Source of the DNA: Pigmentiphaga litoralis
GTDB lineage: Bacteria > Pseudomonadota > Gammaproteobacteria > Burkholderiales > Burkholderiaceae_B
Length of the DNA: 64,000 nucleotides
NCBI RefSeq assembly: GCF_014651835.1
Contig: NZ_BMXQ01000002.1
Coordinates: 558,001 to 622,000 of the forward strand
Reading direction: 5' to 3'
Both the position numbers and the translations under genes were made by a program. Of the stretch, positions 41,745 through 50,123 are shown one piece after another; the stretch's first letter is position 1; every line of letters begins with the position of its first letter. The notes under the pieces are model-generated. The model saw nothing but the letters and a program-made list of their open reading frames with translations. It was not told where the DNA came from and ran no database searches.

Positions 41745-43349
41745 TCAATACCCGAGCGCGACCCCGTCCTTGCGGTGATCCGACGCGGCCACATACCCGC
41801 CGCCATCCAGCCGCATGGCCATTTGCGCGCAGCCGAATTCCGTATCGAAACGCGGCGCGACAGTAATATCGTGACCCCGTTCGCGCAGCCCGGCCACCGT
41901 CGCCTCGGGCATGTTCCACTCGACCGCCACGCCGCGATTGTCGTCCTTGACGCGCCAGCGCGGCGCATCGCTTGCCGTTTGCGGGTTCTGACCGAAGTCG
42001 GCAATGCGGCACGCGACCTGCACGTGGCCCTGCGCCTGCATGGATCCCCCCATCAGCCCGAAGCTCATCAGCGGCTGACCATTGCGCATCAGGAAGCCGG
42101 GGATGATCGTGTGGAAGGGCCGTTTGTTGGGCGCGACCTGGTTGGGGTGACCCGCCTGCGTGCTGAAGCCCCAACCGCGGTTGTGCAGCGCGATGCCGGT
42201 ATTCGGCACGACCACGCCCGACCCGAAGCCCTTGAAGTTGGACTGGATGAACGAGACCATCATGCCCTTGCTGTCGGCCGCGGTCATGTAGACCGTGCCG
42301 CCCTGATGCGGCGTGCCGGGGCCCGGATAGCGCGCTTCATTCCAGTCGATGGCCTGGGCGCGGCGCGCCAGGTAGTCGCGGTCGAGCAGATGTTCCTTGG
42401 TGACCGTCAGCATGTGGTCGGGATCGGCCACATAGGCATACATGTCGGCAAACGCCAGCTTCATCGCCTCGATCTGCAGGTGCAGCATCTGGGCCGAGTC
42501 GACCGGCACGCCGGACAGATCCAGGCTGTCGAGCATGCCCAGCGCCATCAGTGCGCCGATGCCCTGGCCACTGGGGCCGATCTCGACCAGTTCGATATCG
42601 CGGTAGGCCATGCGCACCGGCGTGACCCAATCCAGTTTGTGGGCGGCCAGGTCCTGCTCATCGATCAGGCCGCCGGTGTTGCGGGCGTGGTCGGCAATGG
42701 CCTTGGCCAGGTCGCCGCGATAGAAGGCTTCGCCGCCCGTCTGCGCAATCTTTTCCAGCGTATCGGCCTGGCCCGGACAGACGAAACGTTCGCCGGGCAA
42801 GGGCGCGCGGCCCTCGGGCGCAAAGGCTTCCTTGTAGCCGGGCTGCACCGACATGTCGGCCACCTGCGCTTGCCACTGGCGATGCACGGTCGGCGACACG
42901 ATGAAGCCATCGCGCGCGTAACGCAGCGCCGGCTCGAACAGGGTCTCGAAGGGCATCGTGCCGAACTTGTCGGACACGGCCTTCCAGGCCGACACCGTGC
43001 CGGGGACTGTCACGCTGCCCCAGCCGCGCGGGGCCATGCTGTCCAGTCCGGCAAAGCGTTCGCTGGTCCAGTGGCGCGACGCGCGGCCGCTGGCATTCAG
43101 GCCGTGCAGTTCCTTGCCGTCCCAGATGATGGCAAAGGCGTCGCCGCCAATGCCATTCATGCAGGGTTCGACCACCGTCAGCGCGATCGCCGTGGCCAAG
43201 GCGGCATCGACGGCGTTGCCACCGCGATGGAACATCTGCAGGCCCGCGGCCGAGGCAAGCGGCTGCGACGTGCTGACGACGTTGTCGGCCAGCACGGGCA
43301 TGCGTTGGGAGGTATAGGGATAGGACAGCAGATCGGGGGAAGAAGACAT
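41745..43349 (-). CDS. Gamma-glutamyltransferase family protein
   Basis: A 534-residue Ntn-hydrolase. The autoprocessing/nucleophile Thr is in QGGTVYMTAADSKGMMVSF, matching the GGDTVYL-type site of the GGT/YwrD branch. Upstream, GGNAVDAALATAIALTVVEP and NGIGGDAFAIIW are family hallmarks. No clear signal peptide follows the start at 43349, so a cytoplasmic location is likely, unlike classical periplasmic GGT. It is the last of three leftward genes after the D-amino-acid dehydrogenase and Bug genes, which suggests release or transfer of glutamyl or amide groups in amino-acid scavenging. Confidence 0.88.
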   Translation of the reverse strand: MSSSPDLLSYPYTSQRMPVLADNVVSTSQPLASAAGLQMFHRGGNAVDAALATAIALTVVEPCMNGIGGDAFAIIWDGKELHGLNASGRASRHWTSERFAGLDSMAPRGWGSVTVPGTVSAWKAVSDKFGTMPFETLFEPALRYARDGFIVSPTVHRQWQAQVADMSVQPGYKEAFAPEGRAPLPGERFVCPGQADTLEKIAQTGGEAFYRGDLAKAIADHARNTGGLIDEQDLAAHKLDWVTPVRMAYRDIELVEIGPSGQGIGALMALGMLDSLDLSGVPVDSAQMLHLQIEAMKLAFADMYAYVADPDHMLTVTKEHLLDRDYLARRAQAIDWNEARYPGPGTPHQGGTVYMTAADSKGMMVSFIQSNFKGFGSGVVVPNTGIALHNRGWGFSTQAGHPNQVAPNKRPFHTIIPGFLMRNGQPLMSFGLMGGSMQAQGHVQVACRIADFGQNPQTASDAPRWRVKDDNRGVAVEWNMPEATVAGLRERGHDITVAPRFDTEFGCAQMAMRLDGGGYVAASDHRKDGVALGY

Positions 43350-43443
43350 GGTGTCGGGCCATCGAGAGAACGCGCCAACAGGCCTTTGATGGCCGGCGCA
43401 ACGCGTCATGATAGGTCAACTCCCCCGGGGAAATCGACCCGTC

Positions 43444-44466
43444 TTACTCCACGGTTACCTTCGCGGCGGACACCACGTCGGCCCACGTCTTGTGTTCCTG
43501 GCGAATCATCTGGCCAAAGGGCTCGGCCGGGGTGTAGATGAGCTCGGCGCCCTGGGCGGCCAGGGACTTCTTCAGGTCGGGCGAGGCCAGCACCTTTTTA
43601 AGCGCGTTTTCGATGGTGTCGAGCGCTTCCTTTGGCGTCCCCTTGGGCGCGGTAAAGCCGAACAGGTTGTTGGCCTCGACGCCCTTCACACCTGCTTCGG
43701 CCATGGTCGGCACATCGGGCAACAGGCTGACGCGCGTGGTGGACGCCACGGCCAGGAACTTGAGCTTGCCGGCCTGCACCAGCGGCATCGAGCCCGGGAT
43801 GCTGTCGAACATCATGGACGACGATCCGTTCGCCAGTTCCGGCAGCGCCTGCACGCTGCCCTTGTATGGAATGTGCGTCATCGACACGCCGGTCTTGAGC
43901 GCGAAGAGTTCGGACTCCAGATGCGACAGCGTGCCCGTGCCCTGCGACGCAAAGTTGTACTTGCCCGGGGCGGCCTTAAGCAGCGCGATCAGGCTGGCCA
44001 CATCCTTGACCGGCAAGGACGTTGGCACGACCACCGCGTGCGGCACGTTGCCCACGCCGGCGATCGGCACGAAGTCTTCCACCAGGCTGAAGGGCTGGTT
44101 CTTGTAGATGCTGGCGGCGATGGCCTGGTTGGTGACGGCAGCCAGATGCAAGGTGTAGCCATCGCGCGCGGCGCGGGCCGCGGCGCCCAGGCCGATCGCG
44201 CCGCCTGCGCCCGGCCGGTTTTCGATCACGACCGTCTGCTTCAGTTCGATGCCCAGTTGCTGGCCGATCGCGCGCGCCAGCACGTCCGTTGCGCCCGCGG
44301 GCGGGAACGAGATGATGACGGTGATGGGGCGGTCCGGATACGCGGCCACGGCAAAGCTGCTGGCAGCCGCGGCGAGCAGCGCGCAGGCCAGGGTGGCCAG
44401 GCGCAGGCGGGTAGCGGAAGTTCCGGTGCGGGTGCGGGCGGAGACGGCGGGTACGGCGTGGGTCAT
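43444..44466 (-). CDS. Bug/TctC-family receptor
   Basis: A 340-residue periplasmic receptor. The start at 44466 gives a 40-residue Sec signal ending AVAA-YPDRPITVIISFPPAGATDV. IENRPGAGGAIG, HIPYKGSVQALPELANGSS and PTMAEAGVKGVE complete the Bug pattern. It sits between the DadA-like and GGT genes. This context, with a glycine riboswitch at the head of the cluster, suggests an amino-acid-like ligand; some Bug proteins are known to bind amino acids such as aspartate and glutamate. A 177-bp gap to the DadA-like gene holds no gene. Confidence 0.91.
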   Translation of the reverse strand: MTHAVPAVSARTRTGTSATRLRLATLACALLAAAASSFAVAAYPDRPITVIISFPPAGATDVLARAIGQQLGIELKQTVVIENRPGAGGAIGLGAAARAARDGYTLHLAAVTNQAIAASIYKNQPFSLVEDFVPIAGVGNVPHAVVVPTSLPVKDVASLIALLKAAPGKYNFASQGTGTLSHLESELFALKTGVSMTHIPYKGSVQALPELANGSSSMMFDSIPGSMPLVQAGKLKFLAVASTTRVSLLPDVPTMAEAGVKGVEANNLFGFTAPKGTPKEALDTIENALKKVLASPDLKKSLAAQGAELIYTPAEPFGQMIRQEHKTWADVVSAAKVTVE

Positions 44467-44643
44467 TGCATTCCTTGATTCGGGGGCTGGCAGCAGCCGC
44501 TGTGGCAACTGCCAGCGTAGACCCAAATGGCAAGCAATATCCGTGCTAATCCCCTTCCTTGTGGCATTGCTGACCGATGATCGCCATCGCCGCCCCCCGT
44601 TCCTGCACGCCCTGGTGCGCGCCTGCGCCGCAACGGTGCAGCG

Positions 44644-46017
44644 TCAGGCCTTGGCTGTGCTCCCGGACAGTCCCACCGCACCCGCCATCTTCGGCGCGCG
44701 GCTGGCGACTTCGACCTGCCCGGCAAGGATCTGCGCCGTGGCCGCCGACAGCGTCCAGCCCAGGTGGCCGTGCCCGGTGTTGTAGAAGACACCGGGCAGG
44801 CGGCCGGGGCTGACCCGCGGCATCATATCCGGCATCATCGGGCGCAGGCCGGCCCACGGCGACACGTGGTGGGTCGGCACGCCGGGGAATTCGCGGCGGG
44901 TCCATGCCACCAGGGGCGCAATGCGGTCGGCGCGAATGTCGCGGTTTTCGCCGTTGAATTCGGCGGTGCCGGCCACGCGCAGGCGGTTGGCGCCCAGGCG
45001 GCTGGTCACGATCTTGGCGGATTCATCCAGCAGGCTGACCCACGGCGCCGCAGCCCGGCCTTCGTCGGTGTCCAGGTCCAGCGTGATCGAGTAGCCCTTG
45101 ACCGGATAGATGTTGACGGTGTCGCCCAGCATGGCCGCAAAGCGCCGGCTGGCGACGCCCGCGCAGATGACGACGGCATCGGCCGAAATCAGATCATCGC
45201 GGGCGCCATCGCGTTGGCTGGCGGCCGGTGTGGACGCATCGGCGCTGAGCGTGTCGGCGCGCTGCACCGACGCGGCATCTTGCGTCATGCCGTCTTGCGT
45301 GGCGCCGCGCGCGACCCGCAAGCGATAGCCGCCGTCGCGGGGCCGGTCGATCGCCTGCACGTCGGCATCCATCACGAAACGCACGCCGCGGCGCGCGCAG
45401 GCGTCGGCCAGGCCCCGGGTAAAGCGGTGGATGTCGCCGGTGGCGTCCGACGGCGTGAAGTAGCCGCCGTAGCAGTCCCGGCCCAGGGAAGGTTCGATGG
45501 TGCGGGCTTCGGCCGACGTGACCGCATACCGTTCGAGGCCGCCTTCCGCCAGCAGTTGATTCACCAGACCGGCTGCTTCGAAGCTCGCCTGGTCATGGTA
45601 GATGTGCAGGATGCCGCGCTGTTCCAGGTCAAAATCGATGCCTTCGTCGGCGGCCATCTGGTACAGGTGCTTGCGCGATTCGATGGCCAGGCGGGTGGTG
45701 GCGATGGTGTTGCTGCGGTAGTCGCGGATGTGGCCAAGGAACTGCGCGACCCACGTGTACTTGTGCCAGCTGGGCAGCGGATTGAAGAGCAGGGGGGCGT
45801 TGCGCTGGGTCATCCACTTCAGCCCCTTGATGAGGGTGCTGCGGTGGTTCCAGACTTCGGCATTGCTGGCGGACAGCTGGCCGCCGTTGGCGAATGACGT
45901 TTCCATCGCGGCGTAGCGGTGGCGGTCGATGACGGTCACGTCGTGGCCAAGTTTGCTGAGCGCGTAGGCGGAAGTGACGCCGGTAATGCCGGCGCCGATG
46001 ATGGCGATACGGGACAT
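44644..46017 (-). CDS. D-amino-acid dehydrogenase (DadA-like flavoprotein)
   Basis: A 457-residue FAD-dependent deaminating dehydrogenase of the DAO/DadA family. FAD-binding motif IIGAGITGVTSAYAL begins at residue 5; SFANGGQLSASNAEVWN is the DadA hallmark; GHGHLGWTLSAATAQILA is the C-terminal FAD motif. A 40-residue variable insert (codons around 45210-45300) is Ala/Ser/Gln-rich. The enzyme oxidises D-amino acids or glycine to 2-oxo acids and passes electrons to the quinone pool. The leader contains a tandem glycine riboswitch, so expression should follow cellular glycine. Confidence 0.9.
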   Translation of the reverse strand: MSRIAIIGAGITGVTSAYALSKLGHDVTVIDRHRYAAMETSFANGGQLSASNAEVWNHRSTLIKGLKWMTQRNAPLLFNPLPSWHKYTWVAQFLGHIRDYRSNTIATTRLAIESRKHLYQMAADEGIDFDLEQRGILHIYHDQASFEAAGLVNQLLAEGGLERYAVTSAEARTIEPSLGRDCYGGYFTPSDATGDIHRFTRGLADACARRGVRFVMDADVQAIDRPRDGGYRLRVARGATQDGMTQDAASVQRADTLSADASTPAASQRDGARDDLISADAVVICAGVASRRFAAMLGDTVNIYPVKGYSITLDLDTDEGRAAAPWVSLLDESAKIVTSRLGANRLRVAGTAEFNGENRDIRADRIAPLVAWTRREFPGVPTHHVSPWAGLRPMMPDMMPRVSPGRLPGVFYNTGHGHLGWTLSAATAQILAGQVEVASRAPKMAGAVGLSGSTAKA

Positions 46018-46066
46018 GAGGGCACTCGCAGGTCGAATAGGTGGATGGCCGTGTTGCCACGGATCA

Positions 46067-46248
46067 CCCCATCTGTCCTGTTACCTGAGAGCTTCACCGG
46101 CGTGATGGACTGCGGGCCGGTTCCCCTTCGGTGGATGCCGCAAGGGCATCTCTCTCCAGATCGTCTGTCCCGCGCAGTCCTGGGTGCCTGAGAGATTCCG
46201 GGGTGGTTGCTCCTTCGGCGCCGGCACGAAGCCGGACTCTTCTACGCG
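46067..46248 (-). promoter_or_regulatory. Tandem glycine riboswitch (two aptamers)
   Basis: On the minus strand two copies of the glycine-aptamer core occur. Each has a CCGAAGG loop (46212-46218; 46125-46131) followed by the conserved CTCTCAGG strand (46187-46194; 46084-46091) and an AGGACAG segment, in the order expected for the type-1 tandem riboswitch. A short linker joins them. The DadA-like start lies about 50 bp downstream. That leader contains a CCGTG/CACGG hairpin but no T-run, so control may be at translation initiation. Confidence 0.88.
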
Positions 46249-46340
46249 GTCGTTGAGTCGACGATTCAAGATAGTCGATCGGGCCGGACCTGCGCAAGCC
46301 TTGGCTGGCAGGTCCCGCCGACTGTTACCTGCTCAGCCAG

Positions 46341-46414
46341 GGTGCTGCGTGGCCGGCCTTCGCCGCGCTCATCCCGAAGGTGCTGTGTGGCCGGCCTTCG
46401 CTATGCTCATCCCG
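46341..46414. repeat. Two tandem 36-bp repeats at the 3' end of the SDR gene
   Basis: Two near-identical 36-bp units begin GGTGCTG(C/T)GTGGCCGG at 46341 and 46379 and end ATCCCG, separated by two bases; they differ at four positions. The second unit contains the SDR stop codon. They may belong to a dispersed intergenic repeat family; none other is obvious in this window. Confidence 0.75.
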
Positions 46415-47186
46415 GCGTGGCGTTCGCCTGCCCGCCATCCAGGTCGATCACGGATCCGCTCAGGTAGGCGGCCCGTGGCGAGCAGCAGAAGACGACCATG
46501 CTCGCGACTTCTTCCGGCTCCATCAGGCGGCCGAAGGGCAGGCCCTTGGTCAGCTCTTCCCAGCGGTCGCTGTTGCCCAGCCGGGTGGCCGCCAGGTCCT
46601 TGCTCACGGACACGATGCGCTGCGTGCGGGTCTGGCTGGGGTTGATGCCGAACACGCGCACATTGTCGCGTGGCGACGCGCCGCCGACAGCTTTGGTGAA
46701 CGCCATCAGTGCGGCGTTGGCGGTGCTGCCGGCCACGTATTCGTTGCGCGGCTCGGCGCCGGCCATGCCGATGATGTTGGCGATGACGCCGTCGCGCCGC
46801 GCCTGCATGGCGGGCAGGCAGGCGCGCACCAGGTTGATGTAGCCGTACAGTTTCAGTTCCCAGGCGGCGCGCCAGCGGGCATCGTCGACCTTGTCGAGCG
46901 ACCCGCCGGGAATGGCGCCCGCATTGTTGACCAGGATGTCGATGGCGCCCGCCGCATCGGCCAGGCGCTGGGCCGCGCCGTCTTCGCTCAGGTCGGCGGG
47001 GATGCACTGCGGCGTGATGCCGGTGGCGGCAGCGATCGCCGCGGCGGCCAGCTCCAGCTGGGCAAGGTCGCGCGCGGCCATGAGGGGCGTGGCGCCTTCG
47101 TGGGCAAACGCCATGGCGCACGCGTAGCCGATGCCTTGCGATGCGCCGGTGACCAGCACGCGTTTGCCCTTCAGTTGCAGATCCAT
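46407..47186 (-). CDS. Atypical SDR-family oxidoreductase
   Basis: A 259-residue Rossmann-fold SDR with TGASQGIG (13-20) and NNAG (87-90). The catalytic tetrad is altered: the Ser position reads IIGMAG, and Tyr150 is followed at +4 by Ser154 (YVAGS) instead of Lys, continuing TANAALMAF. The cofactor site is intact but the usual acid-base pair is not, so the chemistry may differ from a standard SDR. The gene starts 1 bp after the deacetylase stop and ends a six-gene leftward operon. Confidence 0.85.
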   Translation of the reverse strand: MDLQLKGKRVLVTGASQGIGYACAMAFAHEGATPLMAARDLAQLELAAAAIAAATGITPQCIPADLSEDGAAQRLADAAGAIDILVNNAGAIPGGSLDKVDDARWRAAWELKLYGYINLVRACLPAMQARRDGVIANIIGMAGAEPRNEYVAGSTANAALMAFTKAVGGASPRDNVRVFGINPSQTRTQRIVSVSKDLAATRLGNSDRWEELTKGLPFGRLMEPEEVASMVVFCCSPRAAYLSGSVIDLDGGQANATPG

Positions 47187-47187
47187 G

Positions 47188-48066
47188 TCAGTCCTTGTCG
47201 GCCGGGGATTGTTCGGTGTACCAGTCAGCGATCTCGCTGCCCGTAAAGAAACCTACGCCCGGTGTCTGTTGCAACAGGTCCAGCATCTGTTCCAGGTAAC
47301 CGAAACGATGCGGCACGCCGATCAGGTGCGGGTGCAGACCCAGGGCCAGCACGCGGGGGCGACGGGTCGACTCACGTTCGAACAGTGCCAGCGTGTTCTG
47401 CAGGCGCAGCAGCATTTCGGGCGACGAATGCTTTTCGATCGCGTAGATGATCGAGTCGTTGACCTCCAGGTTGTAGGGCAGGCCCAGCAAGGGACCTTTG
47501 GCAGTCGTCAACCAGTCGGGCAGGTCGTCGATGACCCAGTCGCACACGTAGTCCACGCCGGCGGCCTTGAGCAATTCGGGTGTGTCGACCGTTTCGCGCA
47601 GGCCCGGGCTCAGCCAGCCGCGCGGGCGCGTCCCGGTAAAGCCTTCGATCTTGCTCAGCGTGGCGTCGATCAGCTCGGCTTCGGACCCGGCATGGTTGAT
47701 CGATTTCTGATGCAGGCCATGGCCGATGAATTCCCAGCCGGCTTCGTGCATGGCCGCGGCGGCGCGCGGGTAGGCGTCGATCACGCTGGCGTTGAAGCTG
47801 GTCGAAGCCGGCAGGCCGCGGTCGGCGATCGCCCGGATGATGCGCGGCAGGCCGGCGCGCATGCCGTAGTCGACCCAGCTGAAGTTGGGCACGTCGGGCA
47901 CGGTTTCCTTGCCGTGCGGCGGCGTGATGATGGTGCGGGGCATGGCGTTCTCGAACTGCCAGTGCTCCACATTCACCACCAGGTGGACCATGATGCGGCC
48001 CTTGGGGTGGGCCGTGAGCGGCGGGCGGTCGTCAGAGAAACGGTAGGGAACGCGGGGATTGGCCAT
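47188..48066 (-). CDS. Polysaccharide deacetylase-family protein (PuuE allantoinase-like branch)
   Basis: A 292-residue NodB-fold enzyme. MVHLVVNVEHWQFENAMPR near residue 30, FIGHGLHQKS and GWLSPGLRET are typical of the metal-dependent allantoinase/cyclic-imide-hydrolase branch rather than chitin deacetylases. There is no signal peptide, so it is cytoplasmic. The start at 48066 avoids a 66-residue Pro/Arg-rich extension. In an operon with an amidase, CoA-transferase and crotonase it probably hydrolyses an amide or imide bond of the degraded compound. Confidence 0.82.
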   Translation of the reverse strand: MANPRVPYRFSDDRPPLTAHPKGRIMVHLVVNVEHWQFENAMPRTIITPPHGKETVPDVPNFSWVDYGMRAGLPRIIRAIADRGLPASTSFNASVIDAYPRAAAAMHEAGWEFIGHGLHQKSINHAGSEAELIDATLSKIEGFTGTRPRGWLSPGLRETVDTPELLKAAGVDYVCDWVIDDLPDWLTTAKGPLLGLPYNLEVNDSIIYAIEKHSSPEMLLRLQNTLALFERESTRRPRVLALGLHPHLIGVPHRFGYLEQMLDLLQQTPGVGFFTGSEIADWYTEQSPADKD

Positions 48067-48121
48067 CGAATGCTGCCTTGTCAGGAATGGGGGAGGTTCG
48101 GGCGCCCGGAGGGGGAGTCGC

Positions 48122-48904
48122 TCACTTGCCGGTAAAGGCGGGTGGACGTTTTTCCATGAAGGCGCGGCGGCCTTCGATATAGTCGGCGCTGGCAAAACAG
48201 GCGTCGACCGCGGCATCCACTGCTGCGGCATCGCGGTCGGCCGGGTCGCGCAGGGCATGCGCAATCGCGAGCTTCGCGGCGCGCAGGGTCAGCGGGGCGT
48301 TGCCGGCAATCGCGGTGGCCACGGCATGCACGTCGGCATCCAGCGTATCGGCGTCGTGCGCGCGGTGCACCAGCCCGATCCGTTCGGCTTCGCTGCCGTC
48401 GAACGTGGATGCGGTATAGAACAGTTCGGCGGTACGGGCGGCGCCGATGGCGTCCACGGTATGCCGGATGCCGTCGAAGCCATAGCCCAGGCCCAGTCGC
48501 GCGGCCGGCATCCGGAAGCGCGACGTGCGTGCGCAGTACCGCAGGTCGCACGCCAGGGCCAGACCGATGCCGCCGCCCATGCACACGCCATGAATGTTGG
48601 CGATGACGGGCAGCGGAAAATCGGTGAGTGCATTCTGCGCGCGCGCCACGGCCGCGTTGTAGGCCTCGACCGCATCGGCGCTGCCGCGCTGCGTTTCGAA
48701 TTCGGAAATGTCGGCGCCCGACACAAAGGCTTTTTCACCGGCGCCGCGCAGCACCAGCACACGTACGTCATCGCGGCCGACCAGCGATTCGACGATGTCG
48801 CCCAGGCCCGTCCACATGCCGAAGCTCATGGCGTTGTAGCGGGCGGGATTCGACAGCGTGATGTGCGCAATGCCGTCGGTCAGGGTCAGGTCGACCTGGC
48901 TCAT
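48122..48904 (-). CDS. Enoyl-CoA hydratase/isomerase-family protein without the hydratase Glu pair
   Basis: A 260-residue crotonase-fold protein. The CoA/oxyanion segments GEKAFVSGADISEF (57-69) and IHGVCMGGGIGLALACDLR (104-122) are intact. In true hydratases the catalytic Glu residues are in GGGCE and PE(I/V). Here these positions are Gly114 (GGGIG) and Ala134 (MPAARLG). The fold supports many other reactions (decarboxylation, C-C cleavage, dehalogenation, hydrolysis), so hydration is unlikely. It lies between a type III CoA-transferase gene and the deacetylase gene in a leftward operon. Confidence 0.88.
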   Translation of the reverse strand: MSQVDLTLTDGIAHITLSNPARYNAMSFGMWTGLGDIVESLVGRDDVRVLVLRGAGEKAFVSGADISEFETQRGSADAVEAYNAAVARAQNALTDFPLPVIANIHGVCMGGGIGLALACDLRYCARTSRFRMPAARLGLGYGFDGIRHTVDAIGAARTAELFYTASTFDGSEAERIGLVHRAHDADTLDADVHAVATAIAGNAPLTLRAAKLAIAHALRDPADRDAAAVDAAVDACFASADYIEGRRAFMEKRPPAFTGK

Positions 48905-48920
48905 AGGGATTCCTTCATGT

Positions 48921-50117
48921 TCAGACCGCGCCGCTGGCGCGCATGGAACGGATCGCGTCGTCGTCGAACCCGATTTCCTTCAGGATCTCGTCGGTGTGCT
49001 CGCCCCAGTCCGGCGCCGAACGGGCAATGGCCGACGGCGTGCGTTCCAGGTGCACCGGCTGCGTGATGTACTGCTTGGTCGGGCCTTGCGGCGTGGTGGA
49101 TTCGGCAACCACCTGCAAGTGCTGCACCTGGGGGTCGTCGAACAGTTGCGGCACCGAATATACCGGGCCGGCCGGCACGCTGGCCTCGTTGAGCAGGTCC
49201 ACCCAATGCGCGACCGTCTTGGGGGCAAAGATCTCCTGGATCTCGCGGTTCAGCCGTTCGCGGTGTTTGACGCGCAGCTTCTCGGTCTTGAATTCCGGGT
49301 CGCTGAGCCAGTCGTCCTTGCCGACCGCTTTGGCAAATCGCACCCAGCTGCCTTCACCCGAGGCGCCCAGGTTGAAGTAGCCGTCGGACGCGCTGAACAG
49401 GCCCATGGGGCTGCTGGTGGGATGGTCGTTGCCGACCTGCACCGGAATGTCCCCATCGTTCAGATACCGCGCCACCTGGAAGTCCATCATCGCGATCTGC
49501 GCATGCAGCAGCGAGACGTGCACCCATTGGCCCACACCGGATTGTTCGCGTTCCAGCAGCGCGGTCATGATGCCCAGCGCGGCATACAGGCCGGAACTGG
49601 AATCGGCCACGGCCAGGCCGGCCCGCACCGGGCCCTGGTCCGGGTGACCCGTGACCGACATCAGCCCGCCCATGCCCTGGACGATCTGGTCGAATCCCGG
49701 CCGGCCGGCGTAGGGGCCGTCCTGCCCGAAGCCCGAAATGCTGGCCAGGATGATGCGCGGATTGATCTTCTTGAGCGATTCGTAGTCCAGGCCCAGCCGC
49801 GCCTTGACGTCCGGCCGCCAGTTTTCGACCAGCACGTCCGCATCCTTGACCAGGCGCTTGATGATCTCGAGCGCCTCGGGTTTCTTCAGGTTCAGCGTCA
49901 GCGACCGCTTGTTGCGGTTCAGGTTCTGGAAGTCGCCGCCCAGCCGGTCGGCCGCGAACATGGCCTCGTTCGGGTCCACGCCCGGCGGTGGTTCGACACG
50001 GATCACGTCGGCGCCGAAGTCGGCAAGCATGCGGACGCAGGTCGGGCCCGCACGCACGCGCGACAGGTCGAGCACGCGAAATCGGGACAAGGCTGTGGAG
50101 GCGGAAATCTTGGGCAT
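48921..50117 (-). CDS. CaiB/BaiF-family (class III) CoA-transferase
   Basis: A 398-residue enzyme. LDLSRVRAGPTCVRMLADFGADVIRVE is the diagnostic N-terminal region; the nucleophilic Asp is in LAVADSSSGLYAALG; and NRNKRSLTLNLKKPEA is the CoA-binding pattern. It transfers CoA between carboxylic acids. The gene starts 6 bp after the amidase stop. Together with the amidase and crotonase it suggests that an amide is hydrolysed, the acid activated as a CoA thioester, and the thioester transformed. Confidence 0.93.
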   Translation of the reverse strand: MPKISASTALSRFRVLDLSRVRAGPTCVRMLADFGADVIRVEPPPGVDPNEAMFAADRLGGDFQNLNRNKRSLTLNLKKPEALEIIKRLVKDADVLVENWRPDVKARLGLDYESLKKINPRIILASISGFGQDGPYAGRPGFDQIVQGMGGLMSVTGHPDQGPVRAGLAVADSSSGLYAALGIMTALLEREQSGVGQWVHVSLLHAQIAMMDFQVARYLNDGDIPVQVGNDHPTSSPMGLFSASDGYFNLGASGEGSWVRFAKAVGKDDWLSDPEFKTEKLRVKHRERLNREIQEIFAPKTVAHWVDLLNEASVPAGPVYSVPQLFDDPQVQHLQVVAESTTPQGPTKQYITQPVHLERTPSAIARSAPDWGEHTDEILKEIGFDDDAIRSMRASGAV

Positions 50118-50123
50118 GATGAT

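Noticed and set aside
41775-43541. A 588-codon plus-strand frame
   Set aside because: It lies opposite the gamma-glutamyltransferase gene and is Arg/His-rich without motifs.
46341-46414. Possible minimal CRISPR array
   Set aside because: Only two units separated by 2 bp, no spacers and no cas genes.
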